A stretch of DNA of 7,826 nucleotides from an uncultured Coriobacteriia bacterium (GCA_902493755.1 CABURF010000045.1:1-7826); one strand, 5' to 3'. Positions 1 to 6,748 are shown, numbered from the stretch's first letter. A program made the numbers and translations. The notes: generated by a model not told the origin, from the sequence alone.

Positions 1-26
1 GCCCGCGAGGACCGCGGCAAGAACAA
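1..26 (+). repeat. Terminal direct repeat, left copy
   Basis: These 26 bases are identical to 7801-7826 and encode AREDRGKN in the same frame at both ends. They mark a circular join, a tandem unit boundary or an assembly overlap. Confidence 0.95.
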
Positions 27-2064
27 GTGGGAGCGCATCACCTGGGACGAGGCATACGACACCATCGCCGAGAAGGTGAAGTACTACAAGGACAAATACG
101 GTGCCGAGTCCATTCTGGTCATGGGTGGCACGGGCCGCGAGGGTGGCCCCATGCTTCCCGCATATGCGCACGCATGCCTGGGTACCCCCAACGCCTGCTA
201 TACGCAGTCCGGCTACTCCTGCTATATCCCGCGCGTCGCGGGCACGACCTACGTCATGGGCGCAACCTATCCCGAGATGGACTACGCCGGTGGCCTGCCC
301 GGTCGTTATGACGATCCGATGTTCAAGCTCCCCGAGCTCATCGTGTTCTGGGGCAAGGAGCCTCTCCCGTCCAATGGTGACGGCCTGTTCGGTCACGCCG
401 CCATCGACATGATGCGCCGCGGCTCCAAACTCATGAGCGTCGACCCGCGCGTCAACTGGGTTTCCACACGTGCCGATTGGCATTTGCGCCTGCGTCCTGG
501 CACCGATGCCGCCCTCGGCATGGCCATGCTCAACGTCATCATCGAGGAGGATCTCTACGATCACGACTTCGTCGAGAAGTGGTGCTACGGCTTCGAGCAG
601 CTTGCCGAGCGTGTCAAGGAGATGCCTGCCGAGAAGGCTGCCGAGATATGCGGTCTTGATGCGAACCAGATTCGCGAGGCGGCCCGTGTTTATGCTGCCG
701 CCAAACCCGCGCAGATTGCCTGGGGTCTGGCTATCGACCAGAAGTCCAACGGTGTCCAAGCCGGTCACTGCATCATGGCCCTCGAGGCCATTACCGGCAA
801 CATCGACGTACCCGGCGGCCAGCTCATTGGAGACGTCAACGACGGCCTCGAGCTCGGCTTCGGCTGGAACAACCTCGGCCCCGAGCTTCAGAGCAAGATT
901 CTCGGTATCAAGGAGTATCCGGCATACGTTGGCCTCGTCCTCAACGCGCAGTGCGACATGGTGCTCGACGCGCTCGAAGCGGGCGATGATGCCAAGTACT
1001 ACCCGTTCAAGATGGGCGTTTTCGAGGATACGAACTTCCTCGCCGGCACCTGCGCCGCCCAGCCCAAGCGTTGGCACGACGCTATGGTTAAGAATCTCGA
1101 GTGGTGCTTCGGCATCGACGTGTGGATGACCCCGACGATCCAGGCCACCTGCGAGATCTTCCTCCCGCTGTCCTCGACCGTCGAGCATGACACCGTCGTG
1201 TACACGCACTACGGCGCCTCGCCGATCATGGCCGGTGCCGTCAACAAGTCCATCACGGTGGGCGACTGCAAGGGCGACTGCGAGATTTTCTACGAGCTCG
1301 GTCTGCGCTGCATGCCCATCAACTTCGAGAAGTACAAGGACTACTACGACTTCCTGGCAGATTATCGCCTCGCCTACAAGAGGACTTTCGAGGAGCTGCG
1401 CGAGGAGGTTGTGCACCAGAAGACCGAGATGTGCGGCTACTACAAGTACGAGTCTGGTCGTCTGCGTCCTGACGGCATGCCCGGCTTCAACACGCCGACC
1501 GGCCGCGTCGAGCTCTACTCGACGATGTTCCGCCAGTTCGGCGAGGATCCGCTGCCGTACTACGAGGAGCCGCAGCTCTCACCGGTCTCCACGCCCGAGA
1601 AGATGGAGGAGTATCCCTTCGTTCTCACCACGGGTGCTCGTACGTATTGCTACTTCCACTCCGAGGGCAAGCAGATTCCGTACCTGCGCGAGATGAATCC
1701 CGATCCGCTGATCGAGATCAACCCCGAGGATGCACTCAAGTACGGCATCGCCGATGGCCAGTGGGTCGAGGTTGCCAGCCCGTTTGGCAAGTGCGTCCTG
1801 AAGGCCAAGGTCTCCCAGATCGTGAAGCCCGGTGTCGTGCATGCGCAGCATGGATTCTGGTTCCCGGAGAAGGATCCCGAAGAGCCGAGCCTGTACGAGG
1901 TGTGGCGTTCCAACATCAACGAGCTCATCCCTCACTTCATGGTTGGCAAGCTCGGATTTGGCGCGCCGTTCAAGTGCCTCATCTGCAGCGTGAAGCCGGT
2001 GTCGGAGAACTACGACACCGACATGATGGAGGTATGGGACCACTTCGGAAAGTTGGTGATCTAG
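1..2064 (+). CDS. Molybdopterin-dependent oxidoreductase A, catalytic subunit (5'-partial, C-terminal 687 residues)
   Basis: This is the open 5' end of a DMSO reductase-family (MopB/BisC type) catalytic subunit; the frame is open from base 1, so the first in-frame ATG at 76 is internal. Visible are the WDEA segment (about 46-57), the TGREGG segment near 136-150, the active-site loop GTPNxCYxQSGYxCYxPR at 181-234, the DPRVNW pterin-binding segment near 442-460, and a C-terminal Molydop_binding domain starting near LTTGART (1624). It resembles enzyme B along its whole length, and both end in FGKLV. The missing N-terminus is probably the fragment at 7525-7826, which joins in frame through the shared 26 bases to give 779 residues. 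The stop (2062-2064) directly abuts the start of the Fe-S subunit. Mature enzymes of this family bind bis-MGD molybdenum or tungsten. The substrate is not identifiable; acetylene hydratase-like, hydroxylase or reductase roles are all possible. Confidence 0.93.
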   Translation, partial: AREDRGKNKWERITWDEAYDTIAEKVKYYKDKYGAESILVMGGTGREGGPMLPAYAHACLGTPNACYTQSGYSCYIPRVAGTTYVMGATYPEMDYAGGLPGRYDDPMFKLPELIVFWGKEPLPSNGDGLFGHAAIDMMRRGSKLMSVDPRVNWVSTRADWHLRLRPGTDAALGMAMLNVIIEEDLYDHDFVEKWCYGFEQLAERVKEMPAEKAAEICGLDANQIREAARVYAAAKPAQIAWGLAIDQKSNGVQAGHCIMALEAITGNIDVPGGQLIGDVNDGLELGFGWNNLGPELQSKILGIKEYPAYVGLVLNAQCDMVLDALEAGDDAKYYPFKMGVFEDTNFLAGTCAAQPKRWHDAMVKNLEWCFGIDVWMTPTIQATCEIFLPLSSTVEHDTVVYTHYGASPIMAGAVNKSITVGDCKGDCEIFYELGLRCMPINFEKYKDYYDFLADYRLAYKRTFEELREEVVHQKTEMCGYYKYESGRLRPDGMPGFNTPTGRVELYSTMFRQFGEDPLPYYEEPQLSPVSTPEKMEEYPFVLTTGARTYCYFHSEGKQIPYLREMNPDPLIEINPEDALKYGIADGQWVEVASPFGKCVLKAKVSQIVKPGVVHAQHGFWFPEKDPEEPSLYEVWRSNINELIPHFMVGKLGFGAPFKCLICSVKPVSENYDTDMMEVWDHFGKLVI

Positions 2065-2412
2065 ATGACGGCCTACGGTCTGCTTATCGATTACGAGTTC
2101 TGCACGGGCTGCCAGTCTTGCGAGGTTGCGTGCAAGGAGATTCACAACATCCCCGTGGGGCAGTGGGGCATTCGCGTCCTCGATGATGGCCCCTGGGAGT
2201 GCTCGGATGGCAAGTTCAACTGGAACAAGATTCCGACCCCGACTCGCTTGTGCGACCTCTGCGTCGAGCGTACGGACAAGGGCCAGCAGCCCTTCTGCGT
2301 GCATCACTGCCTCGCGGGTGTCATGCAGTGGGGCACGGTCGAGGATCTGGCCAAGGAGCTCGAGGAGAAGCCCAACCAGGTGCTCTTCGTGCCCAAGCCC
2401 TACCAGTACTAG
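2065..2412 (+). CDS. Two-cluster 4Fe-4S ferredoxin-like subunit A
   Basis: This 115-residue protein is the likely electron-transfer partner of enzyme A. It has C13-x2-C16-x2-C19-x3-C23 followed by C63-x2-C66-x11-C78-x3-C82, enough cysteines for two [4Fe-4S] clusters. The second motif resembles the CxxCxxRxxxGxxPxC part of DmsB/PsrB/NrfC proteins, but those normally carry four clusters and are about twice as long. Here the middle cluster-binding motifs are absent, and the usual Pro after the last Cys is Leu. There is no signal peptide or membrane segment. The ATG directly follows the stop of enzyme A, with only a weak GGAAAG 12 nt upstream, so translation is probably coupled. It is clearly paralogous to the protein at 6105-6596, with the same Cys numbering but no C-terminal extension. 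Confidence 0.92.
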   Translation: MTAYGLLIDYEFCTGCQSCEVACKEIHNIPVGQWGIRVLDDGPWECSDGKFNWNKIPTPTRLCDLCVERTDKGQQPFCVHHCLAGVMQWGTVEDLAKELEEKPNQVLFVPKPYQY

Positions 2413-2449
2413 TAGGTAGACGGCATCTCGATACATGGGGTGCGACGGT

Positions 2450-2478
2450 GGTGCTCGGGGGACAGACCCCCGAGCACC
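2450..2478 (+). repeat. Hairpin built around repeat copy 1
   Basis: A perfect 12-bp inverted repeat (GGTGCTCGGGGG at 2450-2461, CCCCCGAGCACC at 2467-2478) has the 5-nt loop ACAGA. The core GGGGACAGACC (2458-2468) lies at the tip, so this copy of the dispersed repeat has been extended into a long palindrome. No T-run follows, so a classical intrinsic terminator is not supported. It may be a REP-like hairpin or an mRNA 3'-end stabiliser for the preceding operon. Confidence 0.8.
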
Positions 2479-2481
2479 GCA

Positions 2482-2505
2482 GGTGGGAATAAGGGGACAG
2501 ACCCC
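2482..2505 (+). repeat. Dispersed repeat copy 2 (core GGGGACAGACC)
   Basis: The core begins at 2493, preceded by the shared arm GGTGGGAATAA and followed by CC. The core can form a mini-hairpin, GGGG-ACAGA-CCCC. It lies 35 bp after copy 1 and 33 bp before copy 3, in the same orientation. Confidence 0.85.
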
Positions 2506-2514
2506 TACGTGCCA

Positions 2515-2537
2515 GGTGGCAATAAGGGGACAGACCC
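2515..2537 (+). repeat. Dispersed repeat copy 3 (core GGGGACAGACC)
   Basis: The core begins at 2526 with the upstream arm GGTGGCAATAA. It differs from copy 2 by one base in the arm. It ends 38 bp before the torD start codon. Confidence 0.85.
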
Positions 2538-2575
2538 TTCCCTCCCACCGCAAGGCGAGTTAGGACGGGATTTCG

Positions 2576-3283
2576 ATGGATCAGCAGGCTCTGATGCAGC
2601 AAACCGAAGACAGGTGCGATAACTACGCGATGCTTTCGCGTCTGTTCAGAAGCGAGCTCGACCGTGAGCTTGTCGCCGATCTCATTGATAGTCCGGCCGT
2701 TGAGCCGACGGGCAACACGCTCTTCGATTCGGGCTACGCGCGCCTACGTTCGTACCTGGATGCCGTCAATGATCTTGATCGCGCCAAGTCAGCTCTTGCC
2801 ATCGACTACTGCCTGGCGTTCCTTGGCTACGGCGTTGATCCCGAGAAGGCGGACGAAGCCGGTAGAAATGCCGCATATCCGTACGAGTCAATTTATCGTA
2901 CGGGCGCCAAGTCACTCGGGGGAGACCACTGCGCCGAGGTCTCCGACGTGTTCCGTTCCTGCATGTTCAGCCCTACACGCGATCGCCTCATTGCCGAGGA
3001 CCACATCGCATGCGAGCTCGAGTTCATGCAGTACATGGCCAACAGCGAGCTCGTCGCCCTGCGCGATGGCGAGCAGTCGGTCGTGCGCGGAACGCAAGAG
3101 AGGGAGCTTGAGTTTCTGGAGAACCACCTGCTCTCGTGGGCGGAGAGCTTCAGGAACGCGGTTGAGCAGTTTGCCGAGACGGATTTCTACCTCGGCCTGC
3201 TCGAGATGACGCAAGGGTGGCTCGAACTTGATGCGGAGTATCTGCGCATGCGGCGCGCGAGCGAGGAGGGGGATGCACAATGA
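2576..3283 (+). CDS. TorD/DmsD-family molybdoenzyme assembly chaperone
   Basis: This 235-residue protein matches TorD-family chaperones in length and motifs: YPYESIY at 101-107, EDHIACELEFM at 141-151 and ENHLLSW at 182-188, with a largely helical, charged composition and no signal peptide. Family members bind unfinished molybdoenzymes, often by the Tat signal, and hold them competent for cofactor insertion. Because neither large subunit here has a twin-arginine signal, this copy more likely acts like NarJ on cytoplasmic enzymes; that is inference. The ATG at 2576 is chosen for the AGGACGGGA upstream and because it precedes the conserved helices. The stop overlaps the next start in ATGA (3280-3283), so the two genes are translationally coupled. 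It lies between the two enzyme pairs and could serve both. Confidence 0.9.
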   Translation: MDQQALMQQTEDRCDNYAMLSRLFRSELDRELVADLIDSPAVEPTGNTLFDSGYARLRSYLDAVNDLDRAKSALAIDYCLAFLGYGVDPEKADEAGRNAAYPYESIYRTGAKSLGGDHCAEVSDVFRSCMFSPTRDRLIAEDHIACELEFMQYMANSELVALRDGEQSVVRGTQERELEFLENHLLSWAESFRNAVEQFAETDFYLGLLEMTQGWLELDAEYLRMRRASEEGDAQ

Positions 3284-3600
3284 CGCAAGATCACGGTCCG
3301 GACGGCCGCGACTGGAACATGCGCGAGGTCGAGTACGACCTTGGCGTTGCTGGACCCGGTCAGAGCATTGTCATCACCATCACCCGTTCTATCAGCGTCA
3401 AGGTCATGGATCACGAGAATTACGAGCTGTATAAGGCGGACGAGGATTGCAAGGCCTTTTCGGGCACACTCACTTCGTCGCCCTATCGATTCAAGCTGCC
3501 GCGCGAAGCGCAGTGGCACGTGATCATCAATCCCAACACCTATTCAGGTACCGCCGAGTTTAACGTTCGCCTCATAGACGATGCGGTGCTCGACGGCTGA
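3280..3600 (+). CDS. DUF1883-like small protein
   Basis: This 106-residue acidic protein has the look of the DUF1883 family: YDLG at 19-22, a VMDxxNYxxY stretch at 42-51, SPYRFKLP at 67-74 and WHVIIN at 79-84, ending in a beta-rich NVRLI segment. No catalytic role is established for the family, and some members are fused to or encoded near TIR-domain proteins; no TIR is visible here. The start overlaps the torD stop by 4 nt and has a strong GAGGAGGGGG at 3263-3272, so it is co-translated with the chaperone. That pairing hints at a role in molybdoenzyme assembly or regulation, but this is only inference. The stop codon (3598-3600) lies in the arm of a dispersed repeat, so the last residue or two may derive from repeat sequence. 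Confidence 0.75.
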   Translation: MTQDHGPDGRDWNMREVEYDLGVAGPGQSIVITITRSISVKVMDHENYELYKADEDCKAFSGTLTSSPYRFKLPREAQWHVIINPNTYSGTAEFNVRLIDDAVLDG

Positions 3601-3621
3601 TGGGAAGAAGGGGACAGACCC
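3601..3621 (+). repeat. Dispersed repeat copy 4 (core GGGGACAGACC)
   Basis: The core begins at 3610, preceded by TGGGAAGAA. The repeat arm abuts or overlaps the TGA stop of the DUF1883-like gene (3598-3600). Copy 5 follows 38 bp downstream. Confidence 0.85.
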
Positions 3622-3636
3622 TCGATTTCCGCCGCA

Positions 3637-3660
3637 GGTGGGAAGAAGGGGACAGACCCC
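3637..3660 (+). repeat. Dispersed repeat copy 5 (core GGGGACAGACC)
   Basis: The core begins at 3648 with the arm GGTGGGAAGAA and a final CC, so the GGGG-ACAGA-CCCC mini-hairpin is complete. The remainder of the gap to enzyme B (3661-3735) is AT-richer and is the only plausible place for a promoter of enzyme B. No -35/-10 pair is clear. Confidence 0.85.
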
Positions 3661-3714
3661 GATTTGTGATTTTGGTTAGCACGGCGCGGTTATCGAGAGG
3701 ACCGGGCCGTCAAG

Positions 3715-3726
3715 AAGGAGAAGGAG
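3715..3726 (+). promoter_or_regulatory. Double Shine-Dalgarno of enzyme B
   Basis: Two adjacent AAGGAG motifs (3715-3720 and 3721-3726) precede the ATG at 3736. The second is 9 nt from the start, an ideal spacing, which fixes this ATG as the start of enzyme B and predicts strong initiation. Confidence 0.8.
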
Positions 3727-3735
3727 AGTGAAGCA

Positions 3736-6102
3736 ATGGAGTTAAGTGATTACAAGGCAGCTCCAGTCGTGAAGCTGGACAGCCTTGCCGACGTCAATGA
3801 CATCGGCAAGCCCTGGCGCTACGAGGATGGCGACTATACCGTCACCCGCACCTGCCCGTGGTCACCCCCGGGATGCCATCCGGTAGGCTGCGGTCTCAAG
3901 CTCTACGTCAACGAGGATGGCAGGCTCGAGCACGTCGAGGGCGACGAGAACCATCCCGTCACCCAAGGTCGTCTCTGCCCGAGGTGCATCACGCTGAAGG
4001 ACTACATCTACAGCCCTGCCCGCATCCTCACCCCGATGAAGCGCGATCGCGCCGAGCGCGGTAATGCGGATGCCTGGGAGGAGTGCTCCTGGGACGAGGC
4101 GTTTGCCATCATCAAGGAGAACTACGAGCGCATCGTCGAGCAGTATGGCCCCGAGTCCATCATCGGCATGTCCGGCACCGGTCGTGAGGGTGGCACCATG
4201 TCGCTGTATCCCACCATGGTGTTTGGCACGCCCAACTACTGCTACATGCAGTCTGGCTACGCCTGCTACACTCCGCGTCTTGCGGCAGCGGCCTACATCA
4301 CCGGTTCCACCTACTCCGAGTGGGACTACGCCGGTGCTCTGCCCGACCGCTGGGATGACGAGCGCTACACACTGACCGAGGTCCTGGTCATGTGGGGCAA
4401 GGCTCCGCTCGAGTCCAACCCGGACGGCTTCTTCGGCCATGCCGTCGTCGACGCCATGCGTCGCGGCACCCGTCTCATCCAGATCGATCCGCGTGTCAAC
4501 TGGCTGTCTGCTCGCGCCGACATCTTCATCCAGCTGCGCGCCGGCACGGACACCGCTCTTGCGATGGCGATGCTCGACATCATCATCAAGGAGGATCTCT
4601 ACGATCACGAGTTCGTCGAGTACTGGTGCTATGGCTTCGACCAGCTCGCCGAGCGCGTCGCCACGATGCCTCCCGAGAAGGCCGCCGAGATCTGCCAAGT
4701 TCCCGTGGAGAAGATCTACGCTGCCGCTCGCATGTACGCGAAGGCCAAGCCCGCTGCCATCATGTGGGGCCTCGCCGTCGACCAGAAGACCGACGGTATG
4801 CAGAACAGCCAGTGCATCATTGCGCTACAGGCCATTACCGGTAACTTCGATCGTCCGGGTGGTCAGCTCGTTCCTGGTGCCGATGCCGGCCATAACGAGC
4901 TCGGTTTTGGCTACAAGGAATGCATCCCCGACGAGCTCTTCCAGAAGATGATCGGCATGGACCAGTACCCCGCGTACTGCAACATGATCCTCAATTCGCA
5001 GGTCGATCTCATGCTCGAGTGCCTCGAGACCGACAAGCCGTACCCCATTCGCATGGGCTTCTACATGGCTTCCAATCCGCTGTCGAATACCTCGATGGAG
5101 CCCAAGCGCTGGCATGACGCCCTGTGCAAGGCCCTTGAGTTCTGCATCGGCATCGACGTCTTCATGAACGCCTCCATCCAGGCGACCTGCGACATCTTCC
5201 TGCCCATCGCCACCGTTGCCGAGCGCGAGGGCACCGTGTTCACGCACTATGCGCCCTGCACCGTCACCGCCGGCTTCATGCACAAGGCAGTCGACTGCGG
5301 AGGCCTTCCCTCCGACATGGAGCTTGCGTATCGTCTGGGCAAGTACCTGCATCCGGAGCGCTTCTCCAAGTGGGCTAACGAGCACGAGCTTGTCGAGGCC
5401 TTCCGTCTGGGCGTCGAGAATCATGGCGAGACCTTCGATGAGGTTTCCAAGTGCGTCGTCGCTCAGGTGCCCATCGAGTACTACAAGTACGAGAAGGGCC
5501 TGCTGCGCCAGGATGGTCAGGTTGGCTTTGCCACCCCGACTGGTCGTGTCGAGCTGTGGTCGACTGCGTACAACCAGTTTGGCGAGGATCCGCTGCCGTA
5601 CTACATCGAGCCGGAGTTCAGTCCGGTCAGCAAGCCAGAGCTCATGGACGAGTATCCGCTCATCCTCACGACCGGCGCTCGCACCACGGCGTTCTTCCAT
5701 TCCGAGAATCGCCAGATCCCCTATACGCGCGAGCTCAACCCCGATCCGCTGCTTGAGATCAATCCCAAGACGGCGCAGGAAAAGGGCATCGCCGATGGCC
5801 AGTGGGTACGCGTCTGGAACATGTTCGGCGAGGCCATCATGAAGGCCAAGGTCTCCGAGGTTGTGGACGAGAAGACCGTGCACGGACAGCACGGCTGGTG
5901 GTTCCCCGAGGAGGACGGCAGCGAACCGAACCTCTACGGCACCTTCCGCTCGCAGATCAACAACCTGTGCCCCAACGGCCGCATGGGCAAGCTGGGATTC
6001 GGCGCTCCCAACAAGTGCCTGATCTGTAATGTCGAGCCCGTGAGCGAGTCGTATGACACCGACATGAATCTCATCTGGGAAAAATTCGGAAAGCTGGTGT
6101 AA
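3736..6102 (+). CDS. Molybdopterin-dependent oxidoreductase B, catalytic subunit (complete)
   Basis: This 788-residue protein is a complete DMSO reductase-family catalytic subunit. The N-terminal Fe-S domain has C40-x6-C47-x4-C52-x28-C81, with C84 also close by; the first spacings are longer than the usual C-x2/3-C-x3-C. Then come WDEAF (119-123), the TGREGG segment (148-153), the active-site loop GTPNYCYMQSGYACYTPR (164-181), a WGKAPLESNPDG segment, DPRVNW (251-256) and a C-terminal Molydop_binding domain from about LTTGART. The Mo ligand should lie in the 164-181 loop; Cys177, Cys169, Ser173 or Tyr175 are candidates. There is no twin-arginine signal, so it is predicted cytoplasmic. It is a diverged paralogue of enzyme A, colinear over its length, with several exact DNA matches of 20-24 nt (for example 5581-5604 with 1540-1563). 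The Fe-S subunit follows after 2 nt. The substrate is unknown. Confidence 0.95.
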   Translation: MELSDYKAAPVVKLDSLADVNDIGKPWRYEDGDYTVTRTCPWSPPGCHPVGCGLKLYVNEDGRLEHVEGDENHPVTQGRLCPRCITLKDYIYSPARILTPMKRDRAERGNADAWEECSWDEAFAIIKENYERIVEQYGPESIIGMSGTGREGGTMSLYPTMVFGTPNYCYMQSGYACYTPRLAAAAYITGSTYSEWDYAGALPDRWDDERYTLTEVLVMWGKAPLESNPDGFFGHAVVDAMRRGTRLIQIDPRVNWLSARADIFIQLRAGTDTALAMAMLDIIIKEDLYDHEFVEYWCYGFDQLAERVATMPPEKAAEICQVPVEKIYAAARMYAKAKPAAIMWGLAVDQKTDGMQNSQCIIALQAITGNFDRPGGQLVPGADAGHNELGFGYKECIPDELFQKMIGMDQYPAYCNMILNSQVDLMLECLETDKPYPIRMGFYMASNPLSNTSMEPKRWHDALCKALEFCIGIDVFMNASIQATCDIFLPIATVAEREGTVFTHYAPCTVTAGFMHKAVDCGGLPSDMELAYRLGKYLHPERFSKWANEHELVEAFRLGVENHGETFDEVSKCVVAQVPIEYYKYEKGLLRQDGQVGFATPTGRVELWSTAYNQFGEDPLPYYIEPEFSPVSKPELMDEYPLILTTGARTTAFFHSENRQIPYTRELNPDPLLEINPKTAQEKGIADGQWVRVWNMFGEAIMKAKVSEVVDEKTVHGQHGWWFPEEDGSEPNLYGTFRSQINNLCPNGRMGKLGFGAPNKCLICNVEPVSESYDTDMNLIWEKFGKLV

Positions 6103-6104
6103 AT

Positions 6105-6596
6105 ATGGCAACCTACGGACTTCTTATCGATTACGAGTACTGCACGAACTGCGGTTCATGCCAGGTCTCCTGCAAGGAAGAGCATGGCTACCCGGTAGGC
6201 AAGACGGGTATTGCCGTCCATGCCGATGGCCCGTGGTACATCGATGATGACAACATCAACTTCAACTACTTCCCCCTGCCGACGGATCTGTGCGACCTGT
6301 GCAAGGACCGCACCGAGCGTGGCCGTGAGCCCATCTGCGTGCATCACTGCCTCGCCAACATCCTCTACTACGGCACGGTCGAGGAGCTGTCGAAGAAGCT
6401 TGAGGAAAAGCCCAAGCAGATGCTCATCGTTCCTCAGTTCATGCCGCGCGAAGCCAAGGGCGAGTTCGTCCATCAGGAGAACGCGACCGATGCGCACAAG
6501 GCAGCCGCCATGGATGTCAAGGGTACTGGCGCTTCGACTTTCGGTGCCCACCGCGCAGACGCCAAGGTCGGCGAGTACGAGGAGGACGCCGTCTAG
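6105..6596 (+). CDS. Two-cluster 4Fe-4S ferredoxin-like subunit B with C-terminal extension
   Basis: This 163-residue protein is the probable electron-transfer partner of enzyme B. Its cysteines sit at 13, 16, 19, 23 and 63, 66, 78, 82, identical in numbering to subunit A, giving two predicted [4Fe-4S] clusters; the YGLLIDYE start and the CVHHCLA motif are also shared. Unlike subunit A, it continues about 48 residues past the common core (after MLIVPQ) with an Ala/Asp/Glu/Lys-rich tail that lacks cysteines and looks disordered. The ATG is 2 nt after the stop of enzyme B, with only a weak GGAAAG 11 nt upstream, so coupled translation is likely. No membrane segment or signal peptide is present, and no quinol-interacting anchor gene follows. 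Confidence 0.92.
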   Translation: MATYGLLIDYEYCTNCGSCQVSCKEEHGYPVGKTGIAVHADGPWYIDDDNINFNYFPLPTDLCDLCKDRTERGREPICVHHCLANILYYGTVEELSKKLEEKPKQMLIVPQFMPREAKGEFVHQENATDAHKAAAMDVKGTGASTFGAHRADAKVGEYEEDAV

Positions 6597-6615
6597 ACGA
6601 CGAGCCGAATCGCAA

Positions 6616-6654
6616 CGGACTGGGACAAATGGACAGGTCATTTGTCCCAGTCCG
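6616..6654 (+). repeat. Perfect 16-bp inverted repeat (REP-like hairpin)
   Basis: CGGACTGGGACAAATG (6616-6631) and CATTTGTCCCAGTCCG (6639-6654) are exact reverse complements around the 7-nt loop GACAGGT. No T-run follows on the + strand. The GGGACA/GACAG elements echo the dispersed core, but the sequence is otherwise different. It may belong to a second family of REP-type elements, or act as a transcript end. Confidence 0.85.
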
Positions 6655-6671
6655 ATACGCCTGCGGTTTCG

Positions 6672-6702
6672 AGGGGGCGCCCGAATCATCGGGTCGCCCC
6701 CT
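6672..6702 (+). terminator. Putative terminator hairpin after Fe-S subunit B
   Basis: AGGGGGCG (6672-6679) pairs with CGCCCCCT (6695-6702), and the inner CCCGA (6680-6684) pairs with TCGGG (6689-6693), leaving a bulged T at 6694 and the loop ATCA. The stem is 13 bp and very GC-rich. The following bases (TGGGGG) do not form a U-tract, so an intrinsic terminator is plausible but not proven. Confidence 0.5.
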
Positions 6703-6710
6703 TGGGGGCT

Positions 6711-6732
6711 GGTGGGAAGAAGGGGACAGACC
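6711..6732 (+). repeat. Dispersed repeat copy 6 (core GGGGACAGACC)
   Basis: The core begins at 6722 with the arm GGTGGGAAGAA, identical to the arm of copy 5. The 3' flank is TTT rather than CC. Confidence 0.85.
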
Positions 6733-6748
6733 TTTCCGAATCATTGCA

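Larger units (their letters stand above)
2413..2575 (+). other. Intergenic region with three GGGGACAGACC repeats
   Basis: This 163-bp gap separates the enzyme A/Fe-S pair from torD. It contains one large hairpin and two further copies of the repeat, listed separately. No convincing -35/-10 promoter is visible. A moderate Shine-Dalgarno (AGGACGGGA, 2562-2570) precedes the torD start. Short ORFs across it, on either strand, are read through the repeats and are not credible genes. Confidence 0.7.

Noticed and set aside
76..2064. ATG at 76 as the true start of enzyme A
   Set aside because: The frame is open back to base 1 and encodes the conserved WDEA segment. Starting at 76 would lose the Fe-S domain, which is found in the 3'-end fragment.
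2450..2537. CRISPR array
   Set aside because: The units are about 24 bp, only two or three per cluster, with 10-15 bp between them and variable arms. There are no spacers of normal size and no cas genes.
2440..2622. Small ORF giving KGTDP-type peptides between Fe-S A and torD
   Set aside because: It is a translation of repeat copies 2 and 3, and overlaps the torD start in another frame.
3661..3735. Sigma-70 promoter for enzyme B
   Set aside because: The stretch is AT-richer, but no -35/-10 pair with acceptable spacing is convincing by eye.
4825..6111. Long minus-strand open frame of 428 codons antisense to enzyme B
   Set aside because: It mirrors the codon phase of a GC-rich gene, has no recognisable domain, and lies entirely opposite a well-supported enzyme. 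The same applies to the 324-codon minus frame at 1579-2553.
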